Positions 33,849 through 42,754 of a DNA stretch of 64,000 nucleotides are shown here, in pieces. Below the pieces are notes generated by a model. It had not been told where the DNA came from, searched no databases, and saw only the letters and a program-made list of their open reading frames with translations. The DNA is from Myxococcus stipitatus. GTDB lineage: Bacteria; Myxococcota; Myxococcia; Myxococcales; Myxococcaceae. The translations under genes were made by a program, and so were the position numbers. Where the stretch lies: the NCBI RefSeq assembly GCF_021412625.1, contig NZ_JAKCFI010000004.1, forward strand, positions 806,001 to 870,000, read 5' to 3'. Within the stretch, counting starts at the first letter, position 1. Every line of letters starts with the position of its first letter.

Positions 33849-35363
33849 TCAATCGAAGGGGTTGGGCTTGAGCTCCCGTACCTTCGTCATCCGGGATGCG
33901 GGGGGCTTGGAAACAGGCGCGGCGGGCAGCTTCTTCAGCGACACGTCGATTCGTCCGCTCGGCGGAAGACGCTCCACGGTGGCGGGCGAGTGGCCATCCA
34001 ACTCGAACAGCCACGGGCCACTGTCCTCCGCTCCAACCAACTCGAATGGCGTCATCCCGAGGACACGGCCTCCAACGCTCACCGTGGCTCCTGGAGGACT
34101 GGAGACGAACGAGAGACGAGAACGCTCCGAGGCGGGCGTCGCCGGCTGCGTCAGCGCCGGGCCCGGAGCTGGCGCTGGAGGTTCCACGTGCGCGGTGGGG
34201 ACTGTCACCCGGGGCGCCAGCGGAGGCTCTCGATAAGCCATCAGCCCGACCGTGGCTCCCACCGCGACCACCACGCCACCCGCCAAGGCCCCTCTCCACC
34301 GCCTCGGCGTCGCCCCCAGCGAGGGGCGCGCGGACCTGGGTGGCGTCCCGTGGGAACGCGCATGCACAGCCCGCGTGGCGGGCATGGGCGCGGAGGGCGT
34401 GGCCCGCGCCAGCGCCGCCTCAGGCACTCCCGCGCCGGGGACGAGCGCCTCCAGCCCCTCGCGGAAGCGGGCCATCGTGGGCCGCTCCCGGGGCTCCTTC
34501 GCGAGCGCCTGGAGCACCAGCGCGTCCACCGCGCCCGGCAGGGCCAGCGCGGGGTTTCGCTGGCTCGGCGGCTCCACCGGCGCCTCCAGGTGCAGGAGCA
34601 TGGTGGCGAAGGTGTTCTCCGCCTGGAAGGGCGGGGTACCCGTGAGCAGCTCGTACGTGAGCACCCCCACCGCGTACACGTCCGTGTACGTGTCCACCGT
34701 GTTCCCCTTGACCTGCTCGGGAGCGACGTAGTCCGCGGTGCCCAGGATGGCGCCCGTCTCCGTGAGCTTCTTCCCCTGTCGTCCGCTCAGCTTGGAGAGG
34801 CCGAAGTCCACCACCTTCACGAAGTCCGGCTTCCCCTCGCGCGACAGCACCATCACGTTCTGCGGTGTCACGTCGCGGTGGATGATGCCGCGGGAGTGCG
34901 CGGCCTCCAGCGCGCGGCACACCTGCGAGAGGATGTGGACGGCCCGCGCCAGGGGCAGGTGGTGCTCCTGCTTGAGCACCGAGCCCAGGCTCTGCCCCTT
35001 CAGCAGCTCCATCACGTAGTAGAGCTCGCCGCCAGGCGCGCGGCCCAGGTCCGTCACGTCGACGATGTGCTCGTGACCAATCTGGCTGGCGGCGACGGCC
35101 TCCTGCTCGAAGCGCTGGCGGAAGGTGTCATCGCGCGACAGCTCGCCTCGCAGCACCTTCACCGCCACCCGCTTGCCGAGCCCCATGTGCTCGGCCAGGT
35201 AGACGACGCCCATTCCGCCCTCGCCCAGCTGGGACAGGAGCCGGTAGCGCCCCTCGAGCACCAGGGGGAGCAGGGGCTCGCCGTCCAGGGGGCAGTAGCC
35301 GACACCCGCGCCATACTCGCTCTGGCACCTGGGGCACCGGGGCATTGGGGTGGGGGTGGCCAT
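33849..35363 (-). CDS. Membrane Ser/Thr protein kinase with N-terminal zinc-ribbon and C-terminal PEGA-like domain
   Basis: This 504-aa protein has a short Cys-rich ribbon (CPRCQSEYGAGVGYCPLDG, residues 10-28) and then a Hanks-type kinase domain (40-310): GEGGMG loop, Lys69 in VAVK, HRDVTPQN at 162-169, DFG at 186 and APE at 213. The usual Lys of HRDLKPEN is Thr here, as in many myxobacterial kinases written HRD(V/I)(S/T)PxN. A transmembrane segment follows (LAGGVVVAVGATVGLMAY) and then a PEGA-like domain (SSPPGATVSVGGRVLG). It should signal at the inner membrane, with the PEGA domain outside. It lies 24 nt after the sigma-54 activator gene. Confidence 0.9.
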   Translation of the reverse strand: MATPTPMPRCPRCQSEYGAGVGYCPLDGEPLLPLVLEGRYRLLSQLGEGGMGVVYLAEHMGLGKRVAVKVLRGELSRDDTFRQRFEQEAVAASQIGHEHIVDVTDLGRAPGGELYYVMELLKGQSLGSVLKQEHHLPLARAVHILSQVCRALEAAHSRGIIHRDVTPQNVMVLSREGKPDFVKVVDFGLSKLSGRQGKKLTETGAILGTADYVAPEQVKGNTVDTYTDVYAVGVLTYELLTGTPPFQAENTFATMLLHLEAPVEPPSQRNPALALPGAVDALVLQALAKEPRERPTMARFREGLEALVPGAGVPEAALARATPSAPMPATRAVHARSHGTPPRSARPSLGATPRRWRGALAGGVVVAVGATVGLMAYREPPLAPRVTVPTAHVEPPAPAPGPALTQPATPASERSRLSFVSSPPGATVSVGGRVLGMTPFELVGAEDSGPWLFELDGHSPATVERLPPSGRIDVSLKKLPAAPVSKPPASRMTKVRELKPNPFD

Positions 35364-35387
35364 CGCTCGGAATCCCTCTCAGGTGGC

Positions 35388-36728
35388 TCAGCGCACCGCG
35401 TGCTTGCGCAAGAGCTTGATGACGTGGGCGCGATCCACCTCGGCCTCGCGGGCCATCTGGCTCACGTTGCCGCCCGCGGCGGTCAGGCGCTGGCGCAGGT
35501 AGGTCTCCTCGAAGAAGTCGAGCCACGCCTCCTTCGCGTCCTTGTACGACAGGTCCACTCGCACCGACGGTTGGCCCGGCGCGGTGTTCGACGACGACGT
35601 ACCCTGGACGAACGCCGCGTCCAACGCTCCGGACATGGCCACGCTGCGCTCCACGAAGTTGCGCAGCTCGCGCACGTTGCCTCGCCAGGGGAGCGACATG
35701 AGCTGGTGCAGCGTGTCCGCGCCCGGCGCGACGTAGGGCCGCGCGGGCAGCCCGAGCGCGCGGAAGGTCTCCTCCCACAGGTGCCGCAAGAGCAGCGAGA
35801 GGTCCTCCAGGTGGGAGCGCAGCGGGGGCACGCGGACCATGCCCACGGCGAGGCGGAAGTAGAGGTCCTCCCGGAACTCCCCCCGGTTGACGGCGGCGCG
35901 CAAGTCCCGGTGCGTGGCGGCCACGAAGCGCACGTCCACGGGCCGGAAGGCATCCGCGCCCACGCGCTTGATCTGCCGTCGCTCCAGCGCGCGCAGCAGG
36001 CGGGGCTGCATGGCCAGGGGCAGCTCTCCAATCTCGTCGAGGAAGAGCGTCCCACCGTGCGCGGCCTCGAAGGCGCCTCGCCGCTCCTGCACGGCGCCGG
36101 TGAAGGAGCCCTTCTCGTGGCCGAACAGCTCGCTCTCCACCAGCTCCGGGGGAATGGAGCCGCAGTCCACCACCACGAAGGGGCCGGAGCCGCGCGGGCT
36201 CTGCTGGTGGAGCGCCTCGGCCACCAGCTCCTTGCCCGTGCCGCTCTCACCCTCGATGAGGACGGTGGCGTCCGTGACGGCCAGCCGCGCCAGCCGCGCG
36301 AACAGGGCTCGCATCGCCACGCCCTCGCCGACGAGCTTGCCGAAGCGTGGCTCCGGGTGCAGCGGCACCACGTCCTGCTCCGCCACCAGCGTGAAGCGCA
36401 CGGACGTGTTGCCGAAGGCCAGCGTGGAGCCATCCACCACGTGGGCATCGGCGATGCGGACGTGGTCCACCCGCGTGCCATTGGTGCTGCCCAGGTCCCG
36501 CAACCGATAGCCGCCGGGCTCCCTCACCAGCTCGGCATGGAAGCGAGACACGGTGGGGTCGCTGAGCACCAGGTCGTTCCCCTGGGCGCTGCCGAGCGTC
36601 AGCTTCTCCGCCGACGAGGACACCTCGGCGCCCTTGTCCGGGCCGGAGGAGACCTGGAGCCGCGCCCTGCGGACGGACAGTCCACCCGTCAGGTCCAGCG
36701 TGGAGATGACCTCGGTATCGTCTGACAT
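35388..36728 (-). CDS. FHA-domain sigma-54-dependent transcriptional activator
   Basis: This 446-aa enhancer-binding protein has an N-terminal FHA domain (about 25-115: LTLGSAQGNDLVLSDPTVSR, LRDLGSTNGTRVDH) that recognises phosphothreonine, an AAA+ sigma-54 activator domain (about 130-365) with Walker A GESGTGKE, the sigma-54 loop GSFTGA and Walker B GGTLFLDEIG, and a C-terminal Fis-type helix-turn-helix (about 405-446). It is flanked on both sides by Ser/Thr kinases, so phosphorylation-dependent docking through FHA is the natural model. GSFTGA instead of GAFTGA is a tolerated variant. No sigma-54 promoter was identified with confidence nearby. Confidence 0.93.
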   Translation of the reverse strand: MSDDTEVISTLDLTGGLSVRRARLQVSSGPDKGAEVSSSAEKLTLGSAQGNDLVLSDPTVSRFHAELVREPGGYRLRDLGSTNGTRVDHVRIADAHVVDGSTLAFGNTSVRFTLVAEQDVVPLHPEPRFGKLVGEGVAMRALFARLARLAVTDATVLIEGESGTGKELVAEALHQQSPRGSGPFVVVDCGSIPPELVESELFGHEKGSFTGAVQERRGAFEAAHGGTLFLDEIGELPLAMQPRLLRALERRQIKRVGADAFRPVDVRFVAATHRDLRAAVNRGEFREDLYFRLAVGMVRVPPLRSHLEDLSLLLRHLWEETFRALGLPARPYVAPGADTLHQLMSLPWRGNVRELRNFVERSVAMSGALDAAFVQGTSSSNTAPGQPSVRVDLSYKDAKEAWLDFFEETYLRQRLTAAGGNVSQMAREAEVDRAHVIKLLRKHAVR

Positions 36729-36790
36729 GGCTCGTCCTCAAATCCTCATCAGGGCGTGAGCCCCGTCCGACGCTCGCAAGGCCCGCCACT

Positions 36791-37795
36791 TCATGACCCG
36801 TCCTCGCGCACCTCGAGCAGCACGGCCGAGAACGGACTGCGGCCCTTCGCCTCACGCGGCCCGTCGTCCGTCGTGCCCTCCGAGGTGAGCGTCCGCGCCA
36901 CCACCTCCGCCACGCGCCAGGGCTGCTCTCCCTCGTTCCCTCCGTCCACCGCCGCCAGCGCCCGCGCCATCTCCCCCGCGGAGGCGTAGCGTTCGGAGGG
37001 GTGGGGGCGCAGGGCCCGCAGCAGCACCTCCGCCAGGGGGCCGCCCGCGGCGCGCCGCAGGTCGTCCGGGGGCGCCAGCCGCGCGTCGCGCACGGCCAGC
37101 AGCAACTGGGCATCCGTCTTGGCGGAGTAGGGGCCCTGGCCCACCAGGGCCTCGTAGAGGAGCACGGCGAGCGAGAAGAGGTCCGCACGGCCATCCAGCG
37201 GTCCGCCCAACACCTGCTCGGGGGCCATGTACCGGAGCCTGCCGCGCGTGCTGCCCGGCGCGGTGTGCGAGGGCGTCCGCAGCCCCTTGGCGATACCGAA
37301 GTCCGCCAGCTTCACGTCCCCGGTGCGCCCGAGCAGGACATTGGCCGGGCTGATGTCCCGGTGGACGATGCCGAGCGGCTCCCCGCGAGGGTCGCGCAAG
37401 CCATGGACATGCTCCAGGGCGCGCAGCAGGCACAGCCCCACGTAGCGCACCAGCGGCGGAGGCAACACGCGGCCCTCGCCCAGCACGCGCGCCAGGTCCG
37501 CGCCGTCGACGTACTCCAGCACCAGGTAGGGGCTGCCCTGTTCCACGCCGTAGTCCAGGGCCGACACGACATGCCCGTGCCCGAAGGTGGCCATGAGCCG
37601 GGCCTCCTGGGCGAACATCTGCCGGTACGTCTCCTGGGCCGCGAGCTGTGGGAGCATTCGCTTGATGACCACGGGCTTCACGAAGCCCTCGGGCCCGGAC
37701 AGGTCGGCGAGGAAGAGCTCCGCCATCCCGCCACGCGCCAGACTCGCGCGCAGCCGATAGCGGCCGAGCATCCCCAGGTCAGCCGAGTGCGCCAT
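36791..37795 (-). CDS. Ser/Thr protein kinase, first gene of signalling operon
   Basis: This 334-aa soluble protein is almost entirely a Hanks-type kinase domain: ARGGMAELFLA loop, catalytic Lys45 in VVIKRML, HRDISPANV at 145-153, DFG at 165, and APEQ. The second-loop Lys is replaced by Ser (HRDISP), as in many myxobacterial kinases. There is no transmembrane or sensor domain, only a short C-terminal tail. The start at 37795 has GGAAGG upstream; the frame opens at a GTG at 37819. The next gene, the FHA activator, starts 62 nt on, making a direct phosphorylation target likely. Confidence 0.9.
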   Translation of the reverse strand: MAHSADLGMLGRYRLRASLARGGMAELFLADLSGPEGFVKPVVIKRMLPQLAAQETYRQMFAQEARLMATFGHGHVVSALDYGVEQGSPYLVLEYVDGADLARVLGEGRVLPPPLVRYVGLCLLRALEHVHGLRDPRGEPLGIVHRDISPANVLLGRTGDVKLADFGIAKGLRTPSHTAPGSTRGRLRYMAPEQVLGGPLDGRADLFSLAVLLYEALVGQGPYSAKTDAQLLLAVRDARLAPPDDLRRAAGGPLAEVLLRALRPHPSERYASAGEMARALAAVDGGNEGEQPWRVAEVVARTLTSEGTTDDGPREAKGRSPFSAVLLEVREDGS

Positions 37796-37971
37796 GGCGC
37801 CCGGCCTTCCACCGCGCACGCGCGCGGCGACCCGGGGGGCGGCTCACCGCACACGCGTCTCGTTGCTGTCGATGCCTCGCCACCCCCGCAGCATACCCCG
37901 GTATTCCGGGTGGGGTATGCCAAAGGCGGGGAGGTCTGGATTTCGCTCCGTGGCTTCACCCCTGGCGCGAA

Positions 37972-40686
37972 TCAGTGCTGCTCGAGGAACCGGATGGCGT
38001 TCTCGTAGGCCTGTTTCTCGCTGGGGTCGCGGTTCTTGCTGTTGGGGTCGAGCTCGAACTTGCGGGCCTCCCGTTGCAGCGAGGCGAGGAGCTCGCGCTT
38101 GTCCTTGACCGTGCTGAGGGAGAGCGGGGTGCCCTGCTTGAAGTGGTCGAGGACGGTGTTCAGCGCCAGGTTCGGATCCTTCGTCCCCTGGCCGATGGCC
38201 TCCATGAACTGGCGCAGCTCGCCCGAGTCCAGCTTCAGCTGGTCCGCGGTCTTCTTCAGGCCGTCGAGCTGCGACAGGCTCGTGTTCGAGTCACCGACGA
38301 GCGCGGGGTACTTCTTGGCGAGCGCCTGGACATCCTGGATGTCCATCCCCAGGTCCTGGGTCAGCTTCTCGGCCGCCCGACCATCGCTGGCGAGCAGGGC
38401 GCGCTCCAGCTCGGGGTCGTTCAGCACGGAGTGGAGGTAGTCGGCCCGCTTGTCGTTGAACGCCTTCTCCTTGGCTTCGGCCTCCTTCTTCTCCTTGTTG
38501 TTCGAGAGGACGCTCGCGGTGATTTCTCCCCCCGCGTTGATGAGGGCGCCGAGTCCGCCCACGATGGCGCCAGCGGGCGCGGTCACGGGGAAGGCCTCCA
38601 GGCCGCTCCCCACGATGCCGAGCACGTCGCCCGCGAGCGCGATGGCGTTGCCCACGTTTCCGTCGCCCGACGCCAGCTTGCTCGCGTTGACCCAGGCGGA
38701 GGCCGAGTTCGCGAGCACGCCCAGTCCCGGGGTGAGCCGGGCCGCGATGTCCGCGTGCCTGGCGGCGTTGGTGTACTGCGTCAGCTTCCCCGCGTCGACC
38801 AGGCTCTTGGTCGCCCCGGCGAAGAGCTCGGCGCCGCCCTGGGTCGCCTTGGCGAACTCCTTGATGGCCTCCGACTTGCTCTCGTCGAACTTGCCCGCGC
38901 CAATCTCCACGCTCCAGCCGATGAGCGCGGCCTTCATCAGGCCCTTGCCGATGGGGCTCTGCCCCTGGAAGTCGCTGGCCAGGTTCTGGAGGATGGTCTG
39001 TCGCTCGGCCTTGGGGATGCTCAGGTCGCCGAACCCCTGGTTGAGCTTCGCGATGCCCGCCTCGATGTCGAAGGCGGGCTTGGCGAAGTCATCCGCGCCG
39101 TCCTTGAGCCCCGCCACCTTCTCCTGGAACTCCTTGAGGGCGCCCTTCGGGTCGTCGGGGTTCTCGGCGAGGTACTGGGAGAGGCCACCGGAGATGGCGG
39201 GCTCGGTGATGTCCTTGTCGAAGTCCTTGAACCCGGCGAAGGCCTCCTTGAGTGCTGGGTCCTTCTTGATGTCGATGGCCAGGTCCAGCGCCGTCTTGGC
39301 GGCGCCCGAGTTGGCGATGGACTGCAGTGACTTGTAGAGGTCCTTGGCGCCGCTGGGGTTGGTCTTCGCGCTCTTGAGGATGCCGTCCTTGTGCTTCTCG
39401 ACCGTGGCGGCCAGGTCCTTGGCCGCCTGGGCCTCCGCCTCGAAGATGGCCTTGTTGCCGGGCTCGTTCTTGAACCGGTTGATGAGCTTCTGCTGCTGCT
39501 TCGTGCTGAGCGCCGGGCCGTAGCCGGCCAGCAGCTTCTGCAGCTCCTCGCTCTTCTCCTTGGCCTTGGCGCGCGCGTCATCGAACCGGGCCTGGGCGCC
39601 GCGAATCTCGGTCCCCGCGACGCGGGGGCCCGCCCAGCCGGGCTGCATCTCCTGGACGATGTTCTTCCAGGGCTCGCTTTTCTGCGCGAGGGCGCCCATC
39701 TCCTGGTCCGTGATGATGCCCTTGGCCTTCGCCGCGTCCAGGGCCATCAGGACGTCGTTGCGCAGCTCGCCCGCTCCAGGGTTCTTGGAGGCGTACGCGC
39801 CCTTGTCGTCCTTGTCGAAGATGCTGCCGCCCAGGGGATTGCCGCTCTTGGAGAGGCGCGGGTCGACGAGCTCCTCGAGGGTGCCGTCCTCCTTCGCGGA
39901 CTTGACGAGCTGGGCGAGGTACTCCGGGTCGGTCCGCTTCTGCTTCACCAGCTCGGTGAACAGGCTGTTGGGTTCGCTGGTGCTGGGGCGGCGCTTGATG
40001 AGCTTGTCGTAGTCCGCCGCGGCCTGCTCCGCGGAGGTCTTGGGCTCGCCGTCCGCCACCATCAGCTTCTGCAGCCCGGGGGGGACCTTCGCCTTGTCGA
40101 GGGCGGCGGCGCGCTCGGGAGAGCCGGGCTTCGTGTCGAAGATGTCCTTGACGTGCCGGGCGGAGACGCTGCCAGCCTCCTCGTAGTGAGGCTGCGCCTT
40201 CTTGAAGGCGTCCATGGACTCGTAGGACTTGTTCGTCGTCGGGTCGAGGACCTTGTCGCCCTGCCGGATGACGACGTGGCCGGACTCGCCCTCCTCGCCG
40301 GCGCGCATGTCCTTCAGGAAGACCATGTCCGACTTCGCGCGCAGCTCCGGGGTGGCCTTGTCGGCCCAGTCGGCGGCGACGTCCAGGCAGTTCTTCTGTC
40401 CGTCCTTGGCGTCCTCGGTGAGCAGCGACGTGGCCGGAGGCTCGGCCCCCAGGCGCTCGTCGAATCGCGGGTGGCGCGGCGCGGCCTCGAAGGCCGTGTC
40501 GGACTTGCGCGCGACCTCCGCGGCCTGCTGCGCCTGTGCCTGTGCCTCGGCCGCCTTGCGAGCCGCCTCCGCGGCCCTGCGAGCCGCCTCCGCCGCGCGG
40601 CGGGCCTCCTCGGCGGCGCGGCGTGCCGCTGCTTCCTGTTCGCTGATGCCATTGCTCCGACTGCCACTCGCGGGTCCGACGCTCAT
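37972..40686 (-). CDS. Large 904-aa helical protein with possible N-terminal Cys-His-Asp hydrolase domain
   Basis: No signal peptide is seen. Residues 16-60 are a strongly charged Ala/Arg/Glu helix (units like ARRAAEEARRAAEA). Residues 95-150 carry a possible papain-like or NlpC-like triad: Cys100 in QKNCLDVAADW, His137 in GHVVIRQGDK and Asp148 in VLDPTT. The remainder is mainly helical and hydrophilic, with a glycine-zipper-like hydrophobic hairpin at about 670-730 (NAIALAGDVLGIVGSG, AGAIVGGLGALINAGG). AGGAG precedes the ATG at 40686. The composition recalls secreted effectors or toxin carriers, but no established family is recognised, and enzyme activity is inferred only from residue order. 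Confidence 0.7.
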   Translation of the reverse strand: MSVGPASGSRSNGISEQEAAARRAAEEARRAAEAARRAAEAARKAAEAQAQAQQAAEVARKSDTAFEAAPRHPRFDERLGAEPPATSLLTEDAKDGQKNCLDVAADWADKATPELRAKSDMVFLKDMRAGEEGESGHVVIRQGDKVLDPTTNKSYESMDAFKKAQPHYEEAGSVSARHVKDIFDTKPGSPERAAALDKAKVPPGLQKLMVADGEPKTSAEQAAADYDKLIKRRPSTSEPNSLFTELVKQKRTDPEYLAQLVKSAKEDGTLEELVDPRLSKSGNPLGGSIFDKDDKGAYASKNPGAGELRNDVLMALDAAKAKGIITDQEMGALAQKSEPWKNIVQEMQPGWAGPRVAGTEIRGAQARFDDARAKAKEKSEELQKLLAGYGPALSTKQQQKLINRFKNEPGNKAIFEAEAQAAKDLAATVEKHKDGILKSAKTNPSGAKDLYKSLQSIANSGAAKTALDLAIDIKKDPALKEAFAGFKDFDKDITEPAISGGLSQYLAENPDDPKGALKEFQEKVAGLKDGADDFAKPAFDIEAGIAKLNQGFGDLSIPKAERQTILQNLASDFQGQSPIGKGLMKAALIGWSVEIGAGKFDESKSEAIKEFAKATQGGAELFAGATKSLVDAGKLTQYTNAARHADIAARLTPGLGVLANSASAWVNASKLASGDGNVGNAIALAGDVLGIVGSGLEAFPVTAPAGAIVGGLGALINAGGEITASVLSNNKEKKEAEAKEKAFNDKRADYLHSVLNDPELERALLASDGRAAEKLTQDLGMDIQDVQALAKKYPALVGDSNTSLSQLDGLKKTADQLKLDSGELRQFMEAIGQGTKDPNLALNTVLDHFKQGTPLSLSTVKDKRELLASLQREARKFELDPNSKNRDPSEKQAYENAIRFLEQH

Positions 40687-41046
40687 GGGGGGCTGCTCCT
40701 GGGGGCCTGAAGACTGTGGCCACCCCATGAGCAAGGACCGGGCCCGCGCCTAAAGGCGCGAAAGGGCGAGAGGTGCCCACCCGCGCCTGTAGTCCACGGC
40801 CTACAACACACGCGCAAGTCGCAGGCTCCAGCCTGCGATGGCGAGGCGCGCGAGGCGGGACGGTGCGCCACGGCCCGGGGGCGCGCGTGGCGTGCGCTCG
40901 CTTCGTGGCCCCGTCCCCGGTGGAGGGAGCGGCCCGAGGGCGAGCCCGCCTCCGCGTGGAATCTTGGTCACCCCGCGCCGTTGAGGTGCGCATTGATCCG
41001 GTCCTTGAAATCAGACGAAGCACGCCGGGACGCGCGGGGGTTGGCG
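40687..41046. other. 360-nt divergent intergenic region
   Basis: No gene is seen between the 904-aa protein and the phosphatase/nuclease-fold lipoprotein. The AT-richer part at about 40795-40840 contains a perfect 9-bp palindrome listed separately and is probably the promoter zone. Confidence 0.5.
40819..40838. promoter_or_regulatory. Perfect palindrome in divergent promoter region
   Basis: TCGCAGGCT and AGCCTGCGA (40819-40827 and 40830-40838) pair over 9 bp across a 2-nt centre. It could be a repressor site or an RNA hairpin; no T tract follows. Confidence 0.4.
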
Positions 41047-41979
41047 ATGTCCCGGCAGCAGCTCCTCCATCCTCCCTCGGGAGCGGATGCTCCCTTCGCG
41101 CGGAGCCCTCTCGCTGGGGCTGGCGGCTGGCGGCACGCACGCTCTCCGCGCCCGTCCCTCTCACCCGCGTGGATGCTCCTCCTGCTCGTCTCCCTCACCG
41201 GCTGCCCCATCGCGGAGAACTACGGCGATGACGCCGGCCCCCGCTATGCCGGTGACCACCGAGGGCCGGTCAACGATTCGGCCGGGGCGCCCACCTCGCT
41301 CACGGTCGTGACGTTCAACCTCGCCTTCGCCGAGCAGGTCACCGAGGCCATCACCGCCCTCACGAGGACCCCGCTCGCCGGAGCCGACGTCATCCTGATG
41401 CAGGAGATGGACGCGCCGGCGGTGGAGCGCATCGCCAACGAGCTGGGGATGGCCTATGTCTACTACCCGGCCTCCGTGCAGGTGGATGGCGACGACTTCG
41501 GCAACGCCGTGTTGAGCCGGTGGCCCATCACCGCGGACCGCAAGGTCAACCTCCCCCATGACGACCCCTATCACCAGCAGCACCGCATCGCGGTGGTCGC
41601 GACGCTGGAGGTCCAGGGGACGCCCGTGCAGGTGGTCTCCGTGCACAACGCGACGCCCATCGTCGGGCTCGGCGGCCGGCTCGACCAGGCGGAGACCGTC
41701 ATCGACGCGGTCGACGGAACGGGGCCGCTGCGCGTCATCGCGGGGGACTTCAACACCTCCGACCCGGGCAGCCAGGGGCAGACCGTGAAGCTGTTCTCGG
41801 GCCGGGGCTACCTGTGGGCCTCGGAGGGAGTGGGGGACACCGTGGACTCCGCCATCGGCGGGCTGCCGCTCGACTACGTCTTCTCCCAGGGACTCTCTCC
41901 CCTGGAGCGCGGCGTGGACAGGCGCCCCGCCGGCAGTGACCACCACCCGGTCTGGGTGCGCTTCTCATGGCCTCCATGA
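41047..41979 (+). CDS. Endonuclease/exonuclease/phosphatase-fold lipoprotein
   Basis: This 310-aa protein has a long basic n-region and a lipobox (SLTGC, Cys53). The EEP-fold signatures are in order: TFNLAF (Asn91), MQEMDAP (Glu120), a GDFNTSD block and a final SDHHPVWVRF with the catalytic Asp-His. These enzymes cleave phosphodiesters, such as nucleic acid, sphingomyelin or inositol phosphates. Outer or inner membrane anchoring is implied by the lipobox. The ATG at 41047 is preferred because the hydrophobic core at 41173 needs the preceding basic residues. It overlaps the next gene by 4 nt (ATGA). Confidence 0.83.
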   Translation: MSRQQLLHPPSGADAPFARSPLAGAGGWRHARSPRPSLSPAWMLLLLVSLTGCPIAENYGDDAGPRYAGDHRGPVNDSAGAPTSLTVVTFNLAFAEQVTEAITALTRTPLAGADVILMQEMDAPAVERIANELGMAYVYYPASVQVDGDDFGNAVLSRWPITADRKVNLPHDDPYHQQHRIAVVATLEVQGTPVQVVSVHNATPIVGLGGRLDQAETVIDAVDGTGPLRVIAGDFNTSDPGSQGQTVKLFSGRGYLWASEGVGDTVDSAIGGLPLDYVFSQGLSPLERGVDRRPAGSDHHPVWVRFSWPP

Positions 41980-42647
41980 CGCCGCGACACGTGGTGCGAA
42001 CCCTGTGGCTGGGCGGGGTGCTCCTGCTCGCGCCGGGGTGTCTGAGTGGCGCGAGCAACCTCGGCGCGGCGACGACGCCCGTCGGGACGACGGAGGTGGG
42101 CGTCTCGGTCAACGCGATCGCCTTCGAGCGCGGGCGGGAGCGGGCGTACCTGCCCAACCCCGAACTCAACTTCCGCAAGGGCGCCGGCGACGACTGGGAC
42201 TGGGGTGGGCGCCTCACGCTCTTCGGGCTCGAGCTGGGGACCCGCCACCGACTCGTCGAGGGGTCGGGGTTGACGTTCTCCGTCGCCCCGAGCGCGGGCG
42301 TCTGGTACGTGCCGGTCACCAACAACTCCACGGAGCCCGTCAACCTGCGCCTCGGCGCGCAGGCGCTCCTGGACTACCGCATCGACCGGAGGTGGACCGT
42401 CACCGGAGGTGCCTCGGTGTCGGGGGCCTTCGCGGGGCCGCTCACCGCCTTCCAGGGCCGGTTCGAAGGCTCGCACCTGCTCGCCTCACCGGGCGGCTCG
42501 CTGGGCATCGCGTACCGGCTGAGCCCCTCCCTCGAGCTGCGCGCGGAGGGCGGCTTCGAGGTCCCGTTCGATGTGAGGGAAGGCCGCCGCCAGACGACGG
42601 GACACGCGGGGCTGACGCTCCGCTGGTGGCGCGTCGACCACCGGTGA
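41976..42647 (+). CDS. Small outer-membrane-type lipoprotein (beta-rich)
   Basis: This 223-aa protein has a lipobox (APGC, Cys22). The mature part is rich in alternating aromatic and small residues forming predicted beta strands (LTFSVAPSAGVWYVPVTN, HAGLTLRWWRVDHR), as in small outer-membrane barrel or lipocalin-like proteins. No family is recognised. The ATG at 41976 overlaps the stop of the EEP-fold lipoprotein gene (ATGA), so the two are probably translated together; an in-frame ATG at 41967 is possible. It converges with the LysM gene. Confidence 0.68.
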   Translation: MTPRHVVRTLWLGGVLLLAPGCLSGASNLGAATTPVGTTEVGVSVNAIAFERGRERAYLPNPELNFRKGAGDDWDWGGRLTLFGLELGTRHRLVEGSGLTFSVAPSAGVWYVPVTNNSTEPVNLRLGAQALLDYRIDRRWTVTGGASVSGAFAGPLTAFQGRFEGSHLLASPGGSLGIAYRLSPSLELRAEGGFEVPFDVREGRRQTTGHAGLTLRWWRVDHR

Positions 42648-42729
42648 GCGCGGCAAGGGCCGACGAAGCCCCTCCAGCCCCTGAGACGACGAAGCCCCCG
42701 GCCCGACAGGGGACCGGAGGCTCGCGGGG

Positions 42730-42754
42730 GCGCCACGGGAATCCGACGTGGCGC
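42730..42754. terminator. Hairpin between convergent genes
   Basis: GCGCCACG (42730-42737) and CGTGGCGC (42747-42754) form an 8-bp stem with a 9-nt loop, the right arm reaching the LysM gene stop. It is positioned to stop transcription from both sides. Confidence 0.6.
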
